From positions 1-64,000 of the forward strand of contig NZ_BOPG01000025.1 of NCBI RefSeq assembly GCF_016863635.1: a stretch of 64,000 nucleotides of DNA. The letters run 5' to 3'. The DNA is from Virgisporangium aurantiacum (GTDB lineage: Bacteria > Actinomycetota > Actinomycetes > Mycobacteriales > Micromonosporaceae). A program made the position numbers and the translations under genes. Below the pieces are notes generated by a model. It was not told where the DNA came from. It saw only the letters and a list, made by a program, of their open reading frames with translations, and ran no database searches. Shown here in pieces: positions 59,116 through 64,000 of this stretch. How positions within the stretch are numbered: position 1 is the stretch's first letter; each line of letters begins with the position of its first letter.

Positions 59116-61521
59116 GTGACGGCCGGGGAGCTGACGGACCGGGTGCTCGCCGAGTTCTGCGCCGACCTGCGTAGCGTCTGGCAGCGGGCGGGCGGGCCGG
59201 GCCTGCGTGCACTGGGTACCCGCACGCTGCTCAGCAAGAGCCAGGTCGGCGCCATCCTCGCCGGCCGGATCCGCCGCCCGCCGGACTGGGACGTCGTCCG
59301 GTCGCTGGTCGGCTGCTTCCGCGAGTACGCCGAACGGCACGCCTCCACGAGCAGCCTGGCACCGGGTGCCGCCACCGAGGAGTACTGGCGGAGCAGGTAC
59401 ACGGTGATCGAGCAGGCATTCCGGCACGGCCGCGAGCACGACCGTGCTCTCGACCGAGAGCACGACCGAGAGCACGGCCGCGAGGTCACGGTCCGCCGGC
59501 CGACCCACCCGCGGCACCGGGCGGCGTCCCCGGTTCCACGGCAGCTGCCGTCGACCGTCGGCACGTTCGTGGGACGCGTCGACGAACTCGCCACGCTCAC
59601 CGGGCTGCCCGCGACGACCACCCTCGTCGTCATCGACGGCATGGCCGGCATCGGCAAGACGACCCTGGCCCTCACCTGGGCCCGTCGGGCGGCGGACCGG
59701 TTCCCCGACGGCCAGTTGTACCTGAACCTGCGCGGATTCGATCCGGACCGGCCCGCGACCGACCCGACGGAGGCGCTCCACGACGTCGTGTGCGCGTTGG
59801 GCGTCCCCCCGGACCGGATCCCGACCACGGTTGACGGTCGGGCGGCGTTGTTCCGCAGCCTGCTGGCCGGCCGGCGGACGCTGCTGATCCTCGACAACGC
59901 CCGCGACAGCGAACAGGTCCGCCCGCTGCTGCCCGGCGCCCCCGGCTGCCTGACGGTCGTGACCAGCCGCAACGGACTCGCCGGCCTAGTCGCCGTGGAC
60001 GACGCCCGTCCGATGACGCTCGGCCCGTTGTCCGGTGCCGAGGCGTCGACATTGCTGGCGGGACGGATCGGCACCGGCCGGGTCGCGGCCGAGCCGGCGA
60101 TGGCCGACCGCGTCGTGGCGGCGTGCGCCGCGCTGCCGCTCGCGCTGGCGGTCGCGGCCGCACACGCGGCGACCAGACCGAACCTGACACTGGCCGACCT
60201 CGCCGCGGAGCTGACCTCGGAACTGACCTCGGAGCTGACCACGGACGTCCTCGACCCGGGCGACCTCGACCCCGGCGACCCCCGCTCGGACCTGTGGGCC
60301 GTGTTCTCCTGGTCGTACCGGTCGCTGGCGCCGGACGCCGCCCGGCTGTTCCGGTTGCTGACGCTGTATCCGGGACACGACGTCGGCGTCGCGGCGGCGG
60401 CCAGCCTCGCCGGAACGCCGATCGCCGCCACGCGGCGGATCCTCGCCGCGCTCCGCGACGCCAACATGGTCGTCGAGGTGTCGGTCGGCCGGTTCGCGAT
60501 GCACGACCTGTTACGCGCGTACGGCACCGCTCTGGTGGACCGCGCGGAGCGGCACGACGCGCTCGGGCGGCTCCTGGATCACCTGCTGCACACGGCGGCC
60601 GCCGCTCGCGGCGTCCTCTATCCGGGCCGCGACCGGGCCGATCTGCCGCCGGCGCGGCCCGGTACGGCCGTCGGAGCGGCACGGGGAGTCGACGCGGCCC
60701 GGGCCTGGTTCACCCGCGAACGCGCCGCGTTGACGGCCGCGGTCCGGATCGCCGCGGGCGATGGTCTGGATCCGTACGCCTGGCGGCTCGCGTGGATCGC
60801 CGCCGAGTTCCTGCAGCGCGGCGGCCACTGGCGGGACTGGCGCGACACGGCGGAGATCGGGTTGTCGGCCGCCCACCGGCACGGCGCCCGGGCCGCGCAG
60901 GCGCTGCTGCACCGCCACCTCGGCCACGCCTGGTCGTTGCTCGACGACCCGGACCGGGCCCGCACGCACCTGACCCGCGCCCTCGACCTGTACGTGCGGC
61001 TCGACGACCCGACCGGCCGCGCCGCGACGCACCGCACCCTCGGCAGCCTGCTGGTCCGGCTGGACCGGGTGGAGGACGCCCTGGAAGAGGACCGGCACGC
61101 GTTGCGGCTCTTCCGGGCCGCCGACGACCTGGGCGGTCAGGCGCTCACGCTGAACAACACGGCGTGGAAACACGTCCGGCTCGGTCGCCACGACGACGCC
61201 ATGGCGATCGGCCGGCAGGCGCTGGCGCTGTATCGGACGGCCCGGCACCGCAGCGCCGGAAGTCTCTACGGCGAAGCCGACACCTGGGACACCGTCGGCT
61301 GCGTCCACCATCACCGCGGCGAGTACCGCGCCGCCATCGACTGCTACCGGCGGGCGCTGGACCTGTTCCGCAGCCGCGGCGACCGCTACCACGAGGCGGA
61401 CACCCTGACCCGCCTCGGCGATTCGCTCCTCGCCGCCGGCGACCCGGACGGCGCCGGCCAGGCCCGGCGCGAGGCCACGACGATCCTGGTGCAGTTGAGC
61501 CAGGTGAGGCGCCCAGGCTAG
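59116..61521 (+). CDS. NB-ARC/TPR regulator with HTH (STAND family)
   Basis: An 801-residue protein: an N-terminal helical domain with LLSKSQVGAILAGRIRRPPDWDVV resembling an XRE-type HTH, a charged repeat linker (REHDR units), an NB-ARC ATPase (DGMAGIGKTTLALTWA, LLILDNARDSEQVRPLLPG, GCLTVVTSR), then about six TPR repeats. Architecture matches AfsR/GcvR-like actinomycete STAND regulators and also some antiphage STAND proteins. GTG 59116 is used because no earlier in-frame start looks better. The secreted-protein gene is divergent. Confidence 0.82.
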   Translation: MTAGELTDRVLAEFCADLRSVWQRAGGPGLRALGTRTLLSKSQVGAILAGRIRRPPDWDVVRSLVGCFREYAERHASTSSLAPGAATEEYWRSRYTVIEQAFRHGREHDRALDREHDREHGREVTVRRPTHPRHRAASPVPRQLPSTVGTFVGRVDELATLTGLPATTTLVVIDGMAGIGKTTLALTWARRAADRFPDGQLYLNLRGFDPDRPATDPTEALHDVVCALGVPPDRIPTTVDGRAALFRSLLAGRRTLLILDNARDSEQVRPLLPGAPGCLTVVTSRNGLAGLVAVDDARPMTLGPLSGAEASTLLAGRIGTGRVAAEPAMADRVVAACAALPLALAVAAAHAATRPNLTLADLAAELTSELTSELTTDVLDPGDLDPGDPRSDLWAVFSWSYRSLAPDAARLFRLLTLYPGHDVGVAAAASLAGTPIAATRRILAALRDANMVVEVSVGRFAMHDLLRAYGTALVDRAERHDALGRLLDHLLHTAAAARGVLYPGRDRADLPPARPGTAVGAARGVDAARAWFTRERAALTAAVRIAAGDGLDPYAWRLAWIAAEFLQRGGHWRDWRDTAEIGLSAAHRHGARAAQALLHRHLGHAWSLLDDPDRARTHLTRALDLYVRLDDPTGRAATHRTLGSLLVRLDRVEDALEEDRHALRLFRAADDLGGQALTLNNTAWKHVRLGRHDDAMAIGRQALALYRTARHRSAGSLYGEADTWDTVGCVHHHRGEYRAAIDCYRRALDLFRSRGDRYHEADTLTRLGDSLLAAGDPDGAGQARREATTILVQLSQVRRPG

Positions 61522-61607
61522 CAGTTCGATAATCAGCATTACGTTAAGTTGAGGTGTTCTTGAGATAGGCAACGCAGCCCAGGAGCACGCGGCGAGGCTG
61601 GCGGTCA

Positions 61608-61916
61608 GTGGCGGGATCGCGTTGGACGGATTCTGCGGGTTGCGCCGCCGACACCTGGAGCAGCGAGCAGGCGTGGTGCCTGACCGTGCTGACCAACTCG
61701 GTGATCACCTGGACGACCGAGTACTACGCGATGGCCGTCGGCCGGCTACGCGCCGCCGGCCGGGACATCCCCAACGAGCTGCTGACGCACATCTGGCCGG
61801 CACACAGCGAGAACGTCAACTTCTTCGGCACCATCACCGTCGACATCGAAGCCGAACTGGCCAAACTCGACGAGTACGGGCGGCGTCCCTTGCGCCCGAC
61901 CGCCACGCTCGGCTGA
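61608..61916 (+). pseudogene. Remnant of a Tn3-family transposase C-terminus
   Basis: The reading frame contains CLTVLTNSVITWTTEYYAMAV and LLTHIWPAHSENVNFFGTITV in outline, which match the end of Tn3-type TnpA (L-T-L-V-T-N-A...W-N-T-x-Y and H-I-N-x-L-G). The rest of the roughly 1000-residue enzyme, including the DDE residues, is missing, and upstream matching sequence appears in another frame. No terminal inverted repeats were found. It marks a decayed transposon. Confidence 0.65.
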
Positions 61917-61977
61917 CCCGTCGCGATCCCGGCGCGGCGGCACGCGTCATAGTGGCCACGACCTGAGGCGAGTGCGG

Positions 61978-63009
61978 TCATCGCTGCCGTATCGCACGTG
62001 TCGTGCATCGCCCCAGCACGGCATGTTGGACCTGGTAGTCCCGGGTGTGCAGCGCGTAGCCGGCCGCCGAGAACAGCTCGAGGCTGCCCTTGACCGGATC
62101 CGGGTCAAGGGCAGCGGCGACGCCCGAGGCCGCGTGCACGCGGCCCAGCGGTTCCCGACCCTCCCCCAGTCCTTGCCGGTACCGCTCGGCGAGGTCCTGC
62201 ACGTCTTGGCGCAGTGCGGGGTCCGACGTTCCGGCGCGCAGGGCGTCGAGCGCCGCGCGAATCTCCGGCACGTCCGTGATGCCGGCGTCGCGGGCGACCG
62301 CCTCGGCCAGATACCGGTTGATACCGGGAATCTTGTCCACGGTGGGCTCGGCCAGCACCGCGCGGACGAACGGCTCGTCCAACGCCGGATGGCCGGCCAC
62401 ACCCTCGGGCACGAGGTCGGCGTCCACCGACCGCAGCACCGCGCGGCGGAAGGTACCGTCCAGCACCGCGCCGGTCAGACGCACGCCGGTGATGCGTTCG
62501 GCCAGCGCCAGCCCGGCCGCGTACGCGTCACCGCCGGATCCGAACGGCAAGTCGTCGAGATGGGCGCCGAGCGCGTCCGGAGCGGCCCCATGCCGGTCCT
62601 CCGGCCGGTTCATGTCGAACCACACGGTGGTGCGCCCGTTGGTGGCGTAGGTGAACCGATCGGACCCGTTCATGCTCCGGTGCACGCTGACCGCCGTGCC
62701 GCCTGCGGACGCCCCCCGCAGCACCTCCGGCCGTGAGCCCTCGAAACCGTTGTACTCCACACCGATCAGCCACTTCCCGGCCGGAGCAACCAGCAGCACC
62801 GGTGGGACAGCGTAGTCATAGCGGGAAACCGCGAACTCCGCACCGGCCTCGCGCGCCGAGCGGGGCGCCGTGTCAGCCGGATCACCACCGAAAGCACGGA
62901 TCATCGCCGCCTCGTCGATGCCCTGGACGTAGCTGATGCACACGGCTTCGCCAATGTCCCACCGGTCGGCGAGGAACTGCCGGTAGTACTCGATCAGATC
63001 GCTGGTCAT
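61978..63009 (-). CDS. DUF6461-like protein
   Basis: A 343-residue protein whose first about 130 residues follow the DUF6461 pattern: ISYVQGIDEAAMIRAFGGDP, WLIGVEYNGFEGSRPEVLR and a SVHRSMNGSDRFTYATNG segment. The C-terminal part is helical. ATG 63009 is chosen because TATGGT (63022-63017) lies 7 nt upstream, a leaderless layout; longer in-frame starts run into a broken zinc-ribbon gene. DUF6461 proteins are frequent in actinomycete accessory regions; the function is unknown. Confidence 0.75.
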   Translation of the reverse strand: MTSDLIEYYRQFLADRWDIGEAVCISYVQGIDEAAMIRAFGGDPADTAPRSAREAGAEFAVSRYDYAVPPVLLVAPAGKWLIGVEYNGFEGSRPEVLRGASAGGTAVSVHRSMNGSDRFTYATNGRTTVWFDMNRPEDRHGAAPDALGAHLDDLPFGSGGDAYAAGLALAERITGVRLTGAVLDGTFRRAVLRSVDADLVPEGVAGHPALDEPFVRAVLAEPTVDKIPGINRYLAEAVARDAGITDVPEIRAALDALRAGTSDPALRQDVQDLAERYRQGLGEGREPLGRVHAASGVAAALDPDPVKGSLELFSAAGYALHTRDYQVQHAVLGRCTTRAIRQR

Positions 63010-63059
63010 CGTCGAAACCATATGTCCTGGGCCGACGCTTGGTGTGTCCCACCCTCCAT

Positions 63060-63308
63060 CACGGACGGCTTGGCAGGATAGGCGTCGAGGATCGTTCATC
63101 CTGCGCACCAAGGTCGGATCCGCCGATCTCTTGGCCCGCATGTATTCGGCACGACCTTCCGGCGGCAATCCAGGCATAACGGACTCGACTTACCTGCGCC
63201 CCAACCGAAGGCTTCCCGTGGCTTCGACAGACCGCATCCTCCCGTGCCCGAGCAGATTCGGGTCAGGATGTTAGGCAGCGGCCCCTCCGCGGCGTTGTGA
63301 GTCGGCAT
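63060..63308 (-). pseudogene. Frameshifted zinc-ribbon (HNH-like) protein fragment
   Basis: One minus-strand frame reads ICSGTGGCGLSKPREAFG then LCLDCRRK, a CxnC...CxxC zinc ribbon typical of small HNH-type or phage proteins. The continuation RAEYMRAKRSADPTLVRRMN lies in another frame, so the gene seems broken by a frameshift near 63160. The stretch from 63010 to 63381 otherwise holds no gene I can support. Confidence 0.35.
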
Positions 63309-63381
63309 GGAGAGGATGATCGCCGACCGCTACGACAAGAGTTGCTCCTGCCCGGCGGCGGGGACGGTCTACCCTGTGAGC

Positions 63382-63738
63382 GTGGACACGACCCGTAACC
63401 GGCGCGGCACCCGGGCGCCGTACCAGGCCCGTCCGGGCCGTCGTGCGGTCGTCGCCCCGAGCCTTACCGAGCTGCACGGGCCCGTCAGCGGGATCGTCGA
63501 GCTGCCGAACCGGCTGTTCTGGCAGCCCGACCGCCACGTCGACCTCGACGTGCCCGGCCTGCTGGTCTGGATGTACGAGACGGTGCTGCGCGAGGCGATG
63601 ACCGTCGACGAGCTGCGCGCCTGGCTGCACGGGCCGACGCTGGTACGCCTCTGGCCCGACCTGTACGTGCCCGCCGGCGTGCGTCGGGCGTGGGAGGAAC
63701 GGCACCCGGCACTGCGGGTCGGGATCATCGCCGCTTGA
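63382..63738 (+). CDS. Small protein paired with a nucleotidyltransferase toxin
   Basis: A 118-residue protein with a basic N-terminus and conserved-looking SGIVELPNRLFWQP and LYVPAGVRRAWEERHP segments. Start GTG 63382 lies 6 nt after TACCCT; GTG 63376 is also possible. Its stop overlaps the nucleotidyltransferase ATG (TGATG). Proteins of this length preceding AbiEii-like genes are presumed cognate partners or antitoxins. Confidence 0.7.
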   Translation: MDTTRNRRGTRAPYQARPGRRAVVAPSLTELHGPVSGIVELPNRLFWQPDRHVDLDVPGLLVWMYETVLREAMTVDELRAWLHGPTLVRLWPDLYVPAGVRRAWEERHPALRVGIIAA

Positions 63739-64000
63739 TGGAGTACCACGCCCGGGTCGCCCGCGTGGCGCTCGCCGCCGCGTCCGATTACGGGTTCGCC
63801 CTCGCCGGCGGGCAGGCGCTGATCGCTCACGGCGTCGTGTCCCGGCCGACGTCCGACATCGACCTGTTCACCGATCGCGACGACGGGGTCCGCGACGCCG
63901 CGGAGACGGTCGCCGCGGCGTTGGCGCGGGCGGGTTTCGACGTCACGGAGGTCGCCGAGACCGCCGAGCTGTTCGACGGCTTCGACCACAGCATGGCCGA
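63738..64000 (+). CDS. AbiEii/AbiGii-type nucleotidyltransferase (3' partial)
   Basis: The gene runs off the right edge after 87 complete codons. The visible part has the nucleotidyltransferase core: FALAGGQALIAHGVVSRPTSDIDLFTD, with GG, an H-G loop and the DID metal pair. AbiEii-like toxins are GTP-type or tRNA-modifying nucleotidyltransferases in toxin-antitoxin and abortive-infection systems. The gene overlaps its 118-residue partner by one base. Confidence 0.8.
   Translation, partial: MEYHARVARVALAAASDYGFALAGGQALIAHGVVSRPTSDIDLFTDRDDGVRDAAETVAAALARAGFDVTEVAETAELFDGFDHSMA

Noticed and set aside
61608..61916. Functional small gene
   Set aside because: It matches only the C-terminal end of Tn3 transposase, and matching sequence upstream is in another frame.
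1..64000. tRNA, rRNA, prophage or replication origin
   Set aside because: No cloverleaf-like sequence, rRNA segments, phage structural genes, integrase or DnaA-box cluster were noticed by reading; a covariance search was not possible.

Overview
The window reads as a very GC-rich actinomycete chromosome. Third codon positions are almost all G/C, GTG starts are common, neighbouring genes are stitched by 4-nt GTGA/ATGA overlaps, and several genes look leaderless, with a TANNNT hexamer 6-7 nt before the start codon. RbpA, a separate Lnt/polyprenol-phosphate mannose synthase pair, PadR and WYL regulators, an ECF sigma factor and AfsR-like STAND proteins all fit Actinomycetes. Micromonosporales is a guess. 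No rRNA, tRNA, CRISPR array or intact IS was seen.

Left part (1-12.4 kb): a 5'-truncated, very large protein carrying a zinc metalloprotease motif and a C-terminal kinase-like domain, coupled to a partner gene that may be its immunity protein. Then come an RHH/PIN toxin-antitoxin pair, a small ABC-type ATPase, an LD-carboxypeptidase, an ECF sigma factor with a membrane-bound partner, an MCP fused to PilZ, and a PadR/membrane-protein pair.

12.4-22.4 kb: a lysine-fermentation type cluster. kamA is divergent from kdd, an amidohydrolase, kamD, kamE, kal and a MutL-like reactivase gene. Together they would turn lysine via beta-lysine and 3,5-diaminohexanoate towards crotonyl-CoA. The beta-keto acid cleavage enzyme Kce is not in the window. 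A two-gene RloA/RloB (AbiL-like) putative phage-defence module sits between kamD and kamE, which encode the two subunits of one enzyme.

22.4-39 kb: mostly housekeeping and regulatory genes. A long non-coding leader precedes lnt-ppm1-fxsA. rbpA follows with a sigma-R-type promoter, then spo0M, a VOC protein under a MarR-like palindrome, a stand-alone TipAS domain, two two-component systems, a PadR pair, a MerR-type-promoter oxidoreductase, thymidine kinase, a methyltransferase, an Atg22-like MFS transporter and a glycerophosphodiesterase.

39-51 kb: a membrane-anchored Hsp70-like protein starts an operon with a winged-helix protein and an SDR/acyl-CoA synthetase fusion. About 2 kb beyond it, after a VOC/WYL divergent pair, comes an operon of two dynamin-like GTPases, a membrane-anchored GrpE-like protein and a very acidic protein. 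I propose that the Hsp70 and GrpE-like proteins serve the dynamin pair.

51-64 kb: a LuxR-type STAND regulator operon ending in a beta-propeller-like protein, a PlsC-type acyltransferase, a Lys/Ala-rich protein, and a secreted protein divergent from an NB-ARC/TPR regulator. The window ends in an accessory stretch with a Tn3 transposase remnant, a DUF6461-like gene, a broken zinc-ribbon gene and a nucleotidyltransferase (AbiEii-like) toxin pair cut by the right edge.
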